Shown here: positions 32,869 through 42,087 of the stretch, piece by piece | How the letters are laid out: every line of letters begins with the position of its first letter | How positions within the stretch are numbered: position 1 is the first letter of the stretch | Assembly: GCF_017565745.1 (NCBI RefSeq) | Contig: NZ_JAGDYM010000005.1 | Location: 248,001-312,000 of the forward strand | Direction: 5' to 3' | Length of the DNA: 64,000 nt | From: Leucobacter weissii | GTDB lineage: Bacteria; Actinomycetota; Actinomycetes; Actinomycetales; Microbacteriaceae | Translations under genes and position numbers: made by a program | The notes under the pieces: generated by a model | What the model was told of the DNA's origin: nothing | The model's database searches: none | Seen by the model: the letters and a program-made list of their open reading frames with translations, nothing else

Positions 32869-33324
32869 ATGGCCGACGCGCAGATTCCCGAGGGGCTCAC
32901 CGCCGAGTACGAGAACGTCGGAGCGCGCAGCGCCCTCGACGCGCTGCAGGCGGAGCCGGATTACGAGCGGCTCGCGGCGTTCCTCGCCGCGCTCCGAGAG
33001 GGCTATCTCATCGCGGACGTCACCGGGACCCCCAGGAAGAAGGCCACGCGCATCCGCACCATCCGCTCGACGACGGGGCAGCTGCTGCTGCCGCTGTTCA
33101 CCTCCATGGCCGAACTGCGCCGCGCCGTGCCGAACGGCCGCGCAGAGCAGGCGAAGGGCGCGATCATGCCCGCTTCGGAGGCGCTGGGCCTGATCCGCAC
33201 GGGTCGTTTCGTCGCGGCGCAGTTCGACGCCGGCTCCGCGGCGCTCGTGGTGCTGCGCACGTACGTCGAGCTCGTGCTCGGCGGCGAGCCCCTCGACGCC
33301 GCGACGGTCGAGGGGCTGCGCTGA
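32869..33324 (+). CDS. SseB-domain protein of unknown function, 151 aa
   Basis: A small soluble protein with the SseB N-terminal domain pattern: 'FLAALREGYLIADVTGT', 'TGQLLLPLFTSMAELRRAV' and the C-terminal 'ALVVLRTYVELVLGG'. Such proteins are common in Actinobacteria and unrelated in role to secretion effectors; their function is not known. It follows the siderophore reductase by 32 bp and may be cotranscribed, but has its own spacing and GGAGGGC ribosome site. Confidence 0.65.
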   Translation: MADAQIPEGLTAEYENVGARSALDALQAEPDYERLAAFLAALREGYLIADVTGTPRKKATRIRTIRSTTGQLLLPLFTSMAELRRAVPNGRAEQAKGAIMPASEALGLIRTGRFVAAQFDAGSAALVVLRTYVELVLGGEPLDAATVEGLR

Positions 33325-33339
33325 GCGCGCCCTCGCGCG

Positions 33340-33915
33340 TTACTCCGCCTTGACGGTGAAGGCCCGCACCACCTGGACCGCGCCGAGCACGATCAGCGAG
33401 ATCCCGATCAGCAGCCACAGCGTGACCGCGCCGAGCAGCGGGGAGAAGATGAGCACGAGACCGGCGATGATGCTGATCACGCCGTAGACCACCGTCAGCA
33501 CCCGGTGGCCGGAGGTCTTCAGGGTGGTGAAGACGAACACGCCCTCGATGATCCACAGGACGCCGATCAGCACCGAGAGGAACACGGCGAACACCGTCGC
33601 GGAGGCGGAGACGTTCGCGAAGATGATGATGCCGCCCACGATGTAGAGCAGGCCCAGCAGGATGGTGCCGATGCGCGGCCATCCCTCCAGCGACTTGGAG
33701 AAGATGCCGGAACCCAGGTAGATCACGCCGACCCCGACCAGATAGATCGCGAGCAGCACCGTGACGATCAGCACCAGGCCCGCGCCGGTCTTGACCGGGT
33801 TGGCGAGGATCAGGATGCCGAGCACCAGCGAGATGAGACCGCTGATGCCGAGGAAGACGCGCACGATGTCGAGGCCCTTGCTCTCTGGCTCGGTGAGGAG
33901 ATTCTGTTCAGACAT
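33340..33915 (-). CDS. HdeD-family (DUF308) membrane protein, 191 aa
   Basis: A small integral membrane protein with six hydrophobic helices, the DUF308/HdeD layout ('IVRVFLGISGLISLVLGILIL', here a 21-residue helix seen as VFLGISGLISLVLGIL; 'RIGTILLGLLYIVGGII'; 'GVLWIIEGVF'). HdeD of E. coli is linked to acid resistance; the role of actinobacterial members is unknown. The stop is at 33340. A degraded copy of its last codons lies at 24781-24811. It is downstream of katG on the same strand, separated by a hairpin terminator. Confidence 0.82.
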   Translation of the reverse strand: MSEQNLLTEPESKGLDIVRVFLGISGLISLVLGILILANPVKTGAGLVLIVTVLLAIYLVGVGVIYLGSGIFSKSLEGWPRIGTILLGLLYIVGGIIIFANVSASATVFAVFLSVLIGVLWIIEGVFVFTTLKTSGHRVLTVVYGVISIIAGLVLIFSPLLGAVTLWLLIGISLIVLGAVQVVRAFTVKAE

Positions 33916-34019
33916 GACCGGGGTCCTTTGCGTTCGGGGCCGCCTTCCGGGCGGCCGCTTCACCGTATAGCTTGCCCCACCGGAGAGGGATTGCCCAGCA
34001 CCTCGCCATAAAACGACAC

Positions 34020-34052
34020 GGGGGCCGCCCCGGATCCCCGGAGACGGCCCCC
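34020..34052 (-). terminator. Hairpin terminator after katG
   Basis: GGGGGCCG (34020-34027) pairs with CGGCCCCC (34045-34052), with a second inner CCGGAT/ATCCGG-like pairing. On the minus strand it is followed within ten bases by a short T run. It lies 24 bp after the katG stop and before the HdeD-family gene, and should end katG transcription. Confidence 0.7.
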
Positions 34053-34075
34053 GATGAGCTTGGACGCGAGTCGGC

Positions 34076-36304
34076 TCAGCGTGCGTCGAAGCGGTCCAGG
34101 TCGGTGACCTTGACCCACGCCTCGACGAAGTCGGCGACGAACTGCTCTCCCGCGTCGTCGCTCGCATACACCTCGGCCACGGCGCGCAGCTCGCTGTTCG
34201 AGCCGAACACCAGATCGGCCCTGGTGCCGGTCCAGGTCTGCTCGCCCGTCGCATCGTCGGTGGCCTGGAAGGTGCGCGACTCGGCGTCGATCGGCTTCCA
34301 GGTGGTGTTCAGATCGAGCAGGTTCACGAAGAAGTCGTTCGTGAGCGCGCCCGGCCGGTCGGTGAGCACGCCGTGCTGCGAGCCGTCCCAGTTGGTGTCG
34401 AGCACGCGCAGCCCGCCCAGCAGCACCGTCAGCTCGGGGGCCGACAGGGTGAGCAGATTGGCGCGGTCGATCAGCAGGTGCTCCGCGGGCCGGCCGAGGG
34501 CGCGCGCGCTCTCGTAGTTGCGGAAGCCGTCGGCCGGGGGGTTCAGGTACTCGAACGACTCCACGTCGGTCTGCTCCTGCGAGGCGTCGGTGCGTCCCGG
34601 CGTGAAGGGCACGGACACCGCGTGCCCGGCGGCCGCGGCGGCCCGCTTCACGCCGACGTTGCCCGCGAGGATCACCAGGTCGGCGATCGAGACCTGCTTC
34701 TCGCCTGCTGCCGCGTTGAACTCGGCCCGGATGCCCTCGAGCACGCCCAGCACGCGGGCGAGCTGCTCGGGCCGGTTGACCTCCCAGCTGCGCTGCGGCT
34801 CGAGGCGGATCCGGCCGCCGTTCGCTCCGCCGCGCTTGTCGCTCCCGCGGAAGGTCGCCGCCGCGGCCCACGCCGTCGACACGAGCTCGCTCACGCTGAG
34901 ACCGGCGTCCTCGATCCGCTGCTCGAGCGCCGCGACGTCTGCGGCGTCGATCAGCTCGTAGTCGCGCGCCGGGATCGGATCCTGCCAGAGCAGATCCTCC
35001 GCGGGCACCTCGGGGCCGAGGTAGCGCGATTTGGGCCCGAGGTCGCGGTGGGTCAGCTTGAACCACGCGCGGGCGTAGGCGTCGGTGAAGGCCTCCTGAT
35101 CCTCTTTGAAGCGCAGCGAGATCTCCCGGTAGACCGGATCCTCGCGCAGCGAGAGATCGGTCGTGAGCATGCGGGGCTCGCGGTGCCCCCGGCCGTCGGC
35201 CTCGGGCACGAGGTCGCTGCCCCCGCCGTGCTTCGGGCGCCAGTGGTCGTGACCGCCGGGGCCGGTCACGCGCTCCCACTCGTAGGAGAAGAGGATGTGG
35301 AAGAACTCGTTGTCCCACCGCGTCGGGTGATAGGTCCAGGTGACCTCGAGGCCGGATCCGATGGCGTCGCGGCCCGCGCCCGTGCCGTAGTCGCTCTTCC
35401 AGCCGAGTCCCTGCTGCTCGATGGGCGCGGCCTCGGGCTCGGCGGCGACGTGGTCGCCCTCGGGCGCGGCGCCGTGGGTCTTGCCGAAGGTGTGGCCGCC
35501 GGCGATCAGCGCGACCGTCTCCTCGTCGTCCATGGCCATGCGTCCGAAGGTCTCCCGGATCTGCTGCGCGGCGGCGATCGGGTCGCCGCTGGCGCGCGGG
35601 CCCTCGGGGTTGACGTAGATGAGGCCCATCATGGTCGCGCCGAGCGGCTTGCTGAGCTCGCGGTCGCCCTGCTCCCCGAGGCGGTTCTCGTCGCCGAGCC
35701 AGGTCGTCTCGCTGCCCCAGTAGACGTCGTCGTCCGGCTCCCACACGTCGGGGCGGCCGCCGGCGAAGCCGAAGGTCGGCATGCCCATCTGCTCGTGGGC
35801 GACGTTGCCGGCGAGGATCATGAGATCGCCCCAGGAGAGGGACCGGCCGTACTTCTTCTTCACCGGCCACAGCAGGCGGCGGGCCTTGTCGAGTCCGACG
35901 TTGTCGGGCCAGCTGTTCAGCGGGGCGAAGCGCTGCTGCCCGGTGCCGCCGCCGCCGCGGCCGTCGAACACGCGGTAGGTGCCCGCCGAGTGCCAGGCCA
36001 TGCGGATCATGAGCGGTCCGTAGTTGCCGAAGTCGGCGGGCCACCAGGGCTGCGAGTCGGTGAGCACGTGGGCGATGTCGGCCTTCACCGCGGCGAGGTC
36101 CAGCGCCTCGAACGCCGCGCGGTAGTCGAAGTCGCCTCCGTACGGGTTGGCCACCTCGGGGTTCTTCGCCAGGATCTTGAGGTTGAGGCGGTCGGGCCAC
36201 CAGTCCTGGTTGGTGGTGGGCCCGGCAGAGGGCTTCGCGGATCCCTCGGTGGGGTGAGGTGCGTCGGTCCTGTGGTCGACCGGGCATGTGCTCTCTTCGG
36301 ACAC
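34076..36304 (-). CDS. katG: Catalase-peroxidase KatG, 742 aa
   Basis: A haem enzyme that destroys hydrogen peroxide and has peroxidase activity. The distal site is Arg101, Trp104 and His105 ('[11 protein letters not shown]'). The Met-Tyr-Trp adduct residues are Trp104, Tyr230 ('LIYVNPEG') and Met256. The proximal haem ligand is His271 ('[12 protein letters not shown]'). The catalytically weak C-terminal repeat domain is complete. GTG 36304 follows GAAAGGAAA; the family N-terminus 'CPVDH' is close behind. It lies 59 bp after furA on the same strand, so it is induced by peroxide through FurA, as in mycobacteria and Streptomyces. Confidence 0.95.
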   Translation of the reverse strand: MSEESTCPVDHRTDAPHPTEGSAKPSAGPTTNQDWWPDRLNLKILAKNPEVANPYGGDFDYRAAFEALDLAAVKADIAHVLTDSQPWWPADFGNYGPLMIRMAWHSAGTYRVFDGRGGGGTGQQRFAPLNSWPDNVGLDKARRLLWPVKKKYGRSLSWGDLMILAGNVAHEQMGMPTFGFAGGRPDVWEPDDDVYWGSETTWLGDENRLGEQGDRELSKPLGATMMGLIYVNPEGPRASGDPIAAAQQIRETFGRMAMDDEETVALIAGGHTFGKTHGAAPEGDHVAAEPEAAPIEQQGLGWKSDYGTGAGRDAIGSGLEVTWTYHPTRWDNEFFHILFSYEWERVTGPGGHDHWRPKHGGGSDLVPEADGRGHREPRMLTTDLSLREDPVYREISLRFKEDQEAFTDAYARAWFKLTHRDLGPKSRYLGPEVPAEDLLWQDPIPARDYELIDAADVAALEQRIEDAGLSVSELVSTAWAAAATFRGSDKRGGANGGRIRLEPQRSWEVNRPEQLARVLGVLEGIRAEFNAAAGEKQVSIADLVILAGNVGVKRAAAAAGHAVSVPFTPGRTDASQEQTDVESFEYLNPPADGFRNYESARALGRPAEHLLIDRANLLTLSAPELTVLLGGLRVLDTNWDGSQHGVLTDRPGALTNDFFVNLLDLNTTWKPIDAESRTFQATDDATGEQTWTGTRADLVFGSNSELRAVAEVYASDDAGEQFVADFVEAWVKVTDLDRFDAR

Positions 36305-36363
36305 CTGGCTGTTTCCTTTCGTCGGAGGTGGGAGGGGTGAGTGTTCTTCGGGATGGGAGGGGA

Positions 36364-36861
36364 TCATGCGCGGTGCGCCGAGGGTTCGGCGGCGGATGCG
36401 GCTTCGCGGCTCGCACCGGCGGCTTCCGCCGCCTCGCAGTCGGCGCAGATCCCGCGGAAGGTCACCGAGGCCTCGAGGATCCGCATGCCGTGGGAGTGGT
36501 CCGGGTTCAGGCACGGCGCGGCCCCGACGGCGCAGTCGACGTCCTCCACGCGGTGGCAGCTCACGCACTGCACGTGGTGGTGGTTGTCGCGGGTGCGGGT
36601 CTCGTAGAGCGCGCTGCCGGCGTCGGGCAGGTCGATGCGGCGCAGGATGCCGCACTCGGTCAGATCCCCGACGATGTTGTGCACCGACTGCTGCGAGAGC
36701 GAGGGCAGCCCGCCGACCAGCGCGGAGTGGATCTCCGCCGCGCTGCAGTGCGGGTGCGCCTCGATGTGTCCGAGGGCCGCGATCCGGCCCGCGGTGACAC
36801 GGAGGCCGTGCGTGCGCAACTCGTCAGCCCAGGGCTGGGAGGAGGTCTCGGTCTCGCGCAT
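36364..36861 (-). CDS. furA: Fur-family peroxide regulator FurA/CatR, 165 aa
   Basis: A metal-dependent repressor of katG. The winged helix is '[20 protein letters not shown]' to '[18 protein letters not shown]' (about 18-72). The metal sites are visible as '[10 protein letters not shown]' (Cys99 and Cys102 of the first CxxC) and 'CADC' near the end. The order furA-katG is the rule in Actinobacteria. The C-terminus has an Ala/Glu-rich tail of about 20 residues. A perfect inverted repeat lies just before its start. A leaderless or nearly leaderless transcript is likely. Confidence 0.92.
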   Translation of the reverse strand: MRETETSSQPWADELRTHGLRVTAGRIAALGHIEAHPHCSAAEIHSALVGGLPSLSQQSVHNIVGDLTECGILRRIDLPDAGSALYETRTRDNHHHVQCVSCHRVEDVDCAVGAAPCLNPDHSHGMRILEASVTFRGICADCEAAEAAGASREAASAAEPSAHRA

Positions 36862-36872
36862 ACTGCGAGTCT

Positions 36873-36901
36873 ACCTTATTTTGACTTATACAAAATAAGG
36901 T
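36873..36901. promoter_or_regulatory. FurA operator: perfect 11-bp inverted repeat
   Basis: ACCTTATTTTG (36873-36883) and CAAAATAAGGT (36891-36901) are exact inverted copies around a 7-bp spacer. The AT-rich block lies 12 bp upstream of the furA start on the minus strand and covers the expected promoter, as the FurA box of mycobacterial and Streptomyces furA-katG operons does. Confidence 0.85.
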
Positions 36902-36926
36902 CTGATGAAGTGCTCGCTCCGCGCGC

Positions 36927-37946
36927 TCACGCGTGCCGGTGGGGGCCCGGTCTCCGGTGGCCCTCGGGCTCGAGCTGCAGCGTGGTGTGATCGATCTCGA
37001 AGTGCGTGCGCAGGCAGGCCTTCAGCTCGTCGAGGATCGCGTGGGCGCTCTGCTCCCGCCAGGCCTCGTCGCTCACCGTCACGTGCGCGGAGAAGGCGGG
37101 GACTCCCGAGGTGATCGTCCAGGCGTGCACATCGTGCACCTCGGAGACCCCGGGGACGGCGAGCATGTGCGCGCGGGCGGCGTCGGCGTCGAAGCCGCGG
37201 GGCGAGGCCTCGAGCAGCACGTCGATGACCTCGCGCAGGAGGCTGTAGGCGCGGGGGAGGATGATGAGCGCGATGAGGATCGATGCCGCCTGGTCCACCC
37301 AGTTCCAGCCGGTGAAGAGGATCACGAGGCCCGCGGCGATCACCGCGACCGAACCGAGCAGATCGCCGAGCACCTCCAGGTAGGCGCCGCGCACGTTGAG
37401 GCTCTCCCGCTGCCCCGAGCGCAGGATGAGCAGCGAGACCAGATTGGCGAGACCGCCGATCACGGCCGCCGCGATCATCGGGACCGAGGCGATCTCCACC
37501 TCGTCGCCGAGCCGTCGGATCGCCTCGACGAAGATGACGACGGCGATGACCCCGAGCACGACGCCGTTCGCGAGCGCCGCGAGGATCTCGACCCTGAGAT
37601 AGCCGTAGCTGCGCCTCGAACTCGCGGGAAGTCCGGCGATGAGGCTCGCGATGAGCGCGATGGCGACCCCGGTGGCGTCGGTGAGCATGTGCCCGGAGTC
37701 GGCGAGCAGCGACAGCGACCCCGAGACGAAGGCGCCGATCAGCTGCACGACCACCACGCTGAGCGTGATCGCGAGCACGGCGATCAGGCGACCGCGGTGC
37801 CGGGCCGTGGCCGTCGCCGAGCCGCCGAGTCCGTGGTCGTGGGAGTGCCCCTCGGCCGTGCCCGGCGCGCCGGCCGGCGCCGCCGGGTGCCCCCGGCTGA
37901 AGCCCGGCTCGCAGCGCCCGGCGCCCGCGTCTTCCGGCTCGCTCAC
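36927..37946 (-). CDS. Cation diffusion facilitator (CzcD/ZitB-like) metal exporter, 339 aa
   Basis: A proton-driven exporter of zinc or similar divalent cations. About six helices are seen, with the metal-site residues in '[13 protein letters not shown]' (His-x3-Asp) and '[12 protein letters not shown]'. A short His-rich stretch ('HSHDHG') precedes the first helix, and the cytoplasmic C-terminal domain ends '[11 protein letters not shown]'. GTG 37946 overlaps the copA stop (GTGA), so it is cotranscribed with the copper ATPase even though CDF proteins usually carry zinc. Confidence 0.9.
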   Translation of the reverse strand: MSEPEDAGAGRCEPGFSRGHPAAPAGAPGTAEGHSHDHGLGGSATATARHRGRLIAVLAITLSVVVVQLIGAFVSGSLSLLADSGHMLTDATGVAIALIASLIAGLPASSRRSYGYLRVEILAALANGVVLGVIAVVIFVEAIRRLGDEVEIASVPMIAAAVIGGLANLVSLLILRSGQRESLNVRGAYLEVLGDLLGSVAVIAAGLVILFTGWNWVDQAASILIALIILPRAYSLLREVIDVLLEASPRGFDADAARAHMLAVPGVSEVHDVHAWTITSGVPAFSAHVTVSDEAWREQSAHAILDELKACLRTHFEIDHTTLQLEPEGHRRPGPHRHA

Positions 37947-40390
37947 GACGTGCGCCCCACGGGGGCGGGGGCGGGCCCCGCGCCGCTGCGGAACCTGCGC
38001 AGGAGCAGGCTGTTGCCGAGGACGAAGACGCTCGAACAGGCCATCGCGGCGCCCGCGATCATGGGGTTGAGGAGCCCCAGGGCCGCGAGCGGGATCGCCG
38101 CCACGTTGTAGGCGAACGCCCAGAAGAGGTTGCCCTTGATCGTGCGCAGCGTGCGGCGCGAGAGCCGGATCGCGTCGGCGGCGCTGCGCAGATCCCCACG
38201 GATCAGGGTGATGTCGGCCGCTTCGATGGCGGCGTCGGTGCCGGAGCCCATCGCCAGTCCGAGATCGGCCCGGGCCAGGGCGGGCGCGTCGTTCACGCCG
38301 TCCCCCACCATCGCCACCACGCGCCCCTCGGCCTGCATCGCACGGATCGCCGCGACCTTCTCGCCGGGCAGCACCTCCGCCACCACGCGGCCGACTCCGC
38401 CGACTCCGCCGCCGTGCTCTCCGCCGATCCCGATGCCGACCTCCTCGGCGATCCGCTCCGCGACGGCGCGGCTGTCGCCGGTGAGCAGGACGGGTTCGAG
38501 CCCGAGCCGCCGCAACTGCCGGATCGCCTCGGCGCTCGTCGGCTTCACCGTGTCTGCCACGGCGAGCACGCCGCGCACCCGGCCCTTCCAGGCCGCGAGC
38601 ACCGCTGTTCGACCCTCGTGCTCCAGTCGCTCCTTGACCGCCAGCATCGTCGGGTCGACGGGGATCGACCGGTCCTCGAGCAGGGAGGCCCGTCCCACGA
38701 CGAGCGCGGTTCCGTCGACGACGCCGGTGACGCCCTCGCCCGCCGCGTTGCGGAACGACTCCAGCTCCGCCGGGCTCTGCGCGCCGCCTCCGGACTCGCC
38801 GGCACGCAACTCCGCCGCGGCCAGTTCCGCGGCGCAGCCGCGCGCGATGGCCTGCGCGATCGGATGCTCGGAGGCGCCCTCGACGGCGCCGACCGCTCGC
38901 AGCAGCTCGATCCGGTCCTGGCCCGGCGCGGGCACCACGTCGGTGAGCTCCATCCGTCCCGAGGTCACGGTTCCGGTCTTGTCGAGCGCGATCGTGTCCA
39001 CCCGGCGCGTGGACTCCAGGACCTCGGGGCCCTTGATGAGGATCCCCAGCTGCGCGCCCCGGCCGGTGCCGACGAGCAGGGCCGTCGGCGTGGCCAGGCC
39101 GAGCGCGCAGGGGCAGGCGATGATGAGCACCGCCACGGCGGCGGTGAACGCGCTCGCCGCGGGGTGGCCCAGCAGCAGCCAGATCAGCAGGGTGAGGGCG
39201 GCGATGACGATGACGATCGGGACGAAGACCCCCGAGACGCGATCCGCGAGCCGCTGCACCTCGGCCTTGCCGGACTGCGCCTCCTCGACCATCCTCGCCA
39301 TCTGCGCCAGCCGGGTGTCGACGCCGACCCTGGTCGCGCGCACCACGAGGCGCCCGTCGGTCGCGACGGTGCCGCCGGTCACCGCGTCGCCCGGGGCCGC
39401 CTCCACGGGCACCGACTCGCCGGTGAGCATCGACGCGTCGACGGCGCTGCGCCCGTCGACGATCACGCCGTCGGTCGCGATCTTCGCCCCTGGACGAACC
39501 GAGAAGTGGTCGCCGACGGCGAGATCCTCGATCGGCACGAGAACCCCGGTATTCGGAAAGGCCGTCTCTGGCCTGCCGTCGGTTCGTCCTGCGGCCGTCT
39601 CGGCCGCAGCGGCCGGGGTCGACCCCGGTCGCAGGACCTCCACCTCCTTCGCCCCCAGCTCCAGCAGCGCGCGCAGGGCGGCGCCCGCCTGCCGTTTCGA
39701 GCGTTTCTCGAAGTAGCGCCCGGCGAGGAGGAACGTGGTCACGCCCGCCGCGACCTCGAGGTAGATGTTGCCGGCGCCGTCGCCGGCCTGCGCGGTGATC
39801 TCGAAGCCGTGGGTCATGCCGGGCATCCCGGCGTGGCCGAAGAACAGGGCGTAGAGCGACCAGAGGAAGGCGGCTCCGGTGCCGACCGAGACGAGTGTGT
39901 CCATCGTCGCGGCGCCGTGCCGCAGATTGATCCAGGCCGCCCGGTGGAAGGGCCAGGCGCCCCAGACGACGACGGGGGCGGCGAGGGCGAGCGAGAGCCA
40001 CTGCCAGTTGGTGAACTGGAGCGCCGGGACCATCGCCATCGCGATGACCGGAGCCGAGAGCCAGATCGAGGCGATCAGCCGCTGCCGCAGCGCCCGCAGC
40101 TCGGCGTCCTCGCCGCCCGCCGCGGGCTCCGCGGCGCGGGCGGCGCGGGCGGGCGGGGGCGGCAGTTCGGCCGTGTAGCCGGTCCGCTCGACCTCTGAGA
40201 CGAGCCGTTCCGGGTCGTAGCCGACCGGAACCGACACCCGCGCCTTCTCGGTCGCGTAGTTGACGCTCGCATCGACGCCGTCGAGGCGATTCAGTCGCTT
40301 CTCGACGCGCGCGGCGCAGGACGCGCAGGTCATTCCCCCGATCGCGAGTTCGATGACGTCGGGCTCGAGCCCGGCCGCGGGTGCTGGCAT
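37943..40390 (-). CDS. copA: Copper-exporting P1B-type ATPase CopA, 815 aa
   Basis: An N-terminal heavy-metal domain with 'GMTCASC' (Cys22, Cys25) is followed by about eight membrane helices. The transport motif is '[23 protein letters not shown]' (CPC), the phosphorylation site '[11 protein letters not shown]', and the hinge '[22 protein letters not shown]'. It should export Cu(I). An alanine-rich stretch at residues ~75-95 links the metal domain to the first helix. The copZ-like gene lies 37 bp upstream and the CDF gene overlaps its end. Confidence 0.95.
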   Translation of the reverse strand: MPAPAAGLEPDVIELAIGGMTCASCAARVEKRLNRLDGVDASVNYATEKARVSVPVGYDPERLVSEVERTGYTAELPPPPARAARAAEPAAGGEDAELRALRQRLIASIWLSAPVIAMAMVPALQFTNWQWLSLALAAPVVVWGAWPFHRAAWINLRHGAATMDTLVSVGTGAAFLWSLYALFFGHAGMPGMTHGFEITAQAGDGAGNIYLEVAAGVTTFLLAGRYFEKRSKRQAGAALRALLELGAKEVEVLRPGSTPAAAAETAAGRTDGRPETAFPNTGVLVPIEDLAVGDHFSVRPGAKIATDGVIVDGRSAVDASMLTGESVPVEAAPGDAVTGGTVATDGRLVVRATRVGVDTRLAQMARMVEEAQSGKAEVQRLADRVSGVFVPIVIVIAALTLLIWLLLGHPAASAFTAAVAVLIIACPCALGLATPTALLVGTGRGAQLGILIKGPEVLESTRRVDTIALDKTGTVTSGRMELTDVVPAPGQDRIELLRAVGAVEGASEHPIAQAIARGCAAELAAAELRAGESGGGAQSPAELESFRNAAGEGVTGVVDGTALVVGRASLLEDRSIPVDPTMLAVKERLEHEGRTAVLAAWKGRVRGVLAVADTVKPTSAEAIRQLRRLGLEPVLLTGDSRAVAERIAEEVGIGIGGEHGGGVGGVGRVVAEVLPGEKVAAIRAMQAEGRVVAMVGDGVNDAPALARADLGLAMGSGTDAAIEAADITLIRGDLRSAADAIRLSRRTLRTIKGNLFWAFAYNVAAIPLAALGLLNPMIAGAAMACSSVFVLGNSLLLRRFRSGAGPAPAPVGRTS

Positions 40391-40427
40391 GTCTCCTGTA
40401 CCTCCGGATTCGGCGACGGCGGCCGGA

Positions 40428-40640
40428 TCAGGCCCGCGCCGCGGTGTAGCCGGCCTCGGCGACGGCGGCGATCACCGCGCGATCCGGGATCGCCGTGCCG
40501 TCCCCGGTCACCGTCAGGCGGCCCGTGGCGCGATCGGCGACCGCGCTCGTGACGCCCGGGATCTCCGCGACCTCTTCGCGGACGTGCCGCTCGCAGTTCG
40601 CGCAGGTCATTCCGGCGACGGTGTACTCGGCGGTGGTCAT
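40428..40640 (-). CDS. copZ: CopZ-like copper chaperone (HMA domain), 70 aa
   Basis: A single heavy-metal-associated domain with '[13 protein letters not shown]' (Cys13 and Cys16 bind Cu(I)). It probably hands copper to CopA, whose gene follows 37 bp later on the same strand. GAGGATCC gives a ribosome site just before ATG 40640. A CsoR-like palindrome lies 37 bp upstream of the start. Confidence 0.9.
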   Translation of the reverse strand: MTTAEYTVAGMTCANCERHVREEVAEIPGVTSAVADRATGRLTVTGDGTAIPDRAVIAAVAEAGYTAARA

Positions 40641-40676
40641 GGATCCTCCGATCGTCGGCGTGCGTGCGGGAGAATC

Positions 40677-40693
40677 ATACCCCAGAGGGGTAT
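40677..40693. promoter_or_regulatory. CsoR-like copper operator
   Basis: ATACCCCAGAGGGGTAT is a perfect 7-bp inverted repeat with a 3-bp centre. It matches the TACCCC/GGGGTA core bound by CsoR (for example the Bacillus subtilis ATACCCCCTAGGGGTAT site). It lies before copZ-copA-CDF on the minus strand. No csoR gene is in the window. Confidence 0.8.
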
Positions 40694-40711
40694 CTGCTCC
40701 TCGTCTCCACC

Positions 40712-41989
40712 TTACACCCGACGCGCGACGCTGACCAGAGCCGGCACGACCGCGAGCGCGAGCAGCGCGCCGCCGACGCCGAGGCCCTGGTAGCCGATCG
40801 CCGCGAGCGCGACGCCGGCGAGCAGTCCGCCCGCGGCGCCGGAGAGGCTCATGAGGGTGTCGGCCGTCCCCTGCGCCGCCACGCGCTCGGGGACCGGCGT
40901 GGACTGGACGATCATCGCGGAGCCCGCCACCGTGGCCGCGGACCAGCCGAGGCCGAGCAGGACCAGGCCGAGCGTGGTGACCCAGTGGGACTCCCCGCTG
41001 AAGCCCGACAGCAGCACCGATGCGGCCAGCGTCACCATGCCCGCCGCGGAGACCGCGGCTCCGCCGAAGCGATCGGTGAGCAGGCCCATGACCGGTGCGA
41101 GGGCGTACATGCCGGCGATGTGCAGGCTGACGGTGATGCCGATGACCGTGACCGAGGCCCCGTGCCCGGCGAGGTGCACCGGGGTCATCGACATGACGGC
41201 CACCATCACGGCGTGAGCCGCGAGGATGCCGGCGATGCCCGCACGGGATGCCGGATGCGCCCGGAGCGCCGCCATGCCCGCCCGCAGTCCCCGGCTCGGC
41301 GCGGGGAGCGGGGCCTCGGCTCCGGCGTCCGTCCCCGTCGGCGCGCCGCGAACGGCCTCCCGGCCGGACAGCACGAGGTAGGGATCCGGGCGCAGGCCGA
41401 TCCAGATGACGAGCATGCCCGCGAGCATGCCGGCGGCCGCGATCACGAAGAGTCCCGAGAGCGCCGGCAGGCCCAGGCGTCCCGCGATCCCCTCCCCGAC
41501 ACCGAGGAGGTTGGGCCCGGCCACCGCGCCGATCGTGCTCATCCACACGACCAGCGAGAGGTCCCGGCCCCGCTTGGCGTGCTCGCTGAGATCCGTCGCC
41601 GCGAAGCGCGTCTGCAGGTTCACCGCGCTGCCGAAGCCGATCAGGATCCCCGACACGACGAGCACCCAGAACGCACCGGTCACCGCCGCGAGCACGACGC
41701 CCGCGGCGCCGATCGCCCCGACGAGCAGCCCCGAGGACAGCGCGGTGCGCCGACCGGTCGCGAGGGCCAGGCGCATCAGCGCGGCGGATGCGATCGCGGC
41801 CCCGAGCGTCATCGTCGTCGTCACCGACCCGGCCCACGCCTCGGAGCCGGACAGCTCGACGGCGATCAGCGAGCCGGTCGAGACGACTGCCCCGGCGCCG
41901 ATGCCGCTGAAGACCTGGGCGAGGGAGAGGAGCAGGAGGGTCCGGCGCTGGACGCGCCTGAGCGCTGGAGCGGGGGTATGAGACGGCAC
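40712..41989 (-). CDS. Major facilitator superfamily transporter, 425 aa
   Basis: Twelve hydrophobic helices are seen in two halves joined by a longer, polar central loop (about residues 205-235). Loop motifs such as 'DRFGGAAVSAAG' between helices match MFS motif A. The start is GTG 41989; no strong ribosome site is seen. The interval upstream has copper-box-like GGGGGTATG/CATACCCCC repeats, suggesting metal control. The substrate is unknown; a copper-related or drug-type transporter is possible. Confidence 0.8.
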   Translation of the reverse strand: MPSHTPAPALRRVQRRTLLLLSLAQVFSGIGAGAVVSTGSLIAVELSGSEAWAGSVTTTMTLGAAIASAALMRLALATGRRTALSSGLLVGAIGAAGVVLAAVTGAFWVLVVSGILIGFGSAVNLQTRFAATDLSEHAKRGRDLSLVVWMSTIGAVAGPNLLGVGEGIAGRLGLPALSGLFVIAAAGMLAGMLVIWIGLRPDPYLVLSGREAVRGAPTGTDAGAEAPLPAPSRGLRAGMAALRAHPASRAGIAGILAAHAVMVAVMSMTPVHLAGHGASVTVIGITVSLHIAGMYALAPVMGLLTDRFGGAAVSAAGMVTLAASVLLSGFSGESHWVTTLGLVLLGLGWSAATVAGSAMIVQSTPVPERVAAQGTADTLMSLSGAAGGLLAGVALAAIGYQGLGVGGALLALAVVPALVSVARRV

Positions 41990-42016
41990 CGTAGCACCAT
42001 ACCCCCTCCCGTATGG
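41972..42016. promoter_or_regulatory. Inverted repeats before the MFS gene, copper-box-like
   Basis: GGGGGTATG (41972-41980) and CATACCCCC (41998-42006) are exact 9-bp inverted copies 17 bp apart, spanning the MFS start codon. A second pair CCATAC (41997-42002) and GTATGG (42011-42016) overlaps it. The TACCCC core is the one in the copZ operator 1.3 kb away. Confidence 0.55.
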
Positions 42017-42087
42017 GGAGCGCCACTGCGGGGACGGGCGCGATGCCGGAGCGAGGCCGGCTCCGCCGGAGACGGTAGGGTGACGAT

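Noticed and set aside
34373..36340. 655-codon open frame on the plus strand
   Set aside because: It is the antisense of katG; composition is arginine/valine/leucine-rich with no recognisable domain, as expected from GC-rich coding shadow.
38130..40198. Long plus-strand frames opposite copA
   Set aside because: Antisense shadows, serine/proline/arginine-rich and without motifs, while the minus strand has all P-type ATPase motifs.
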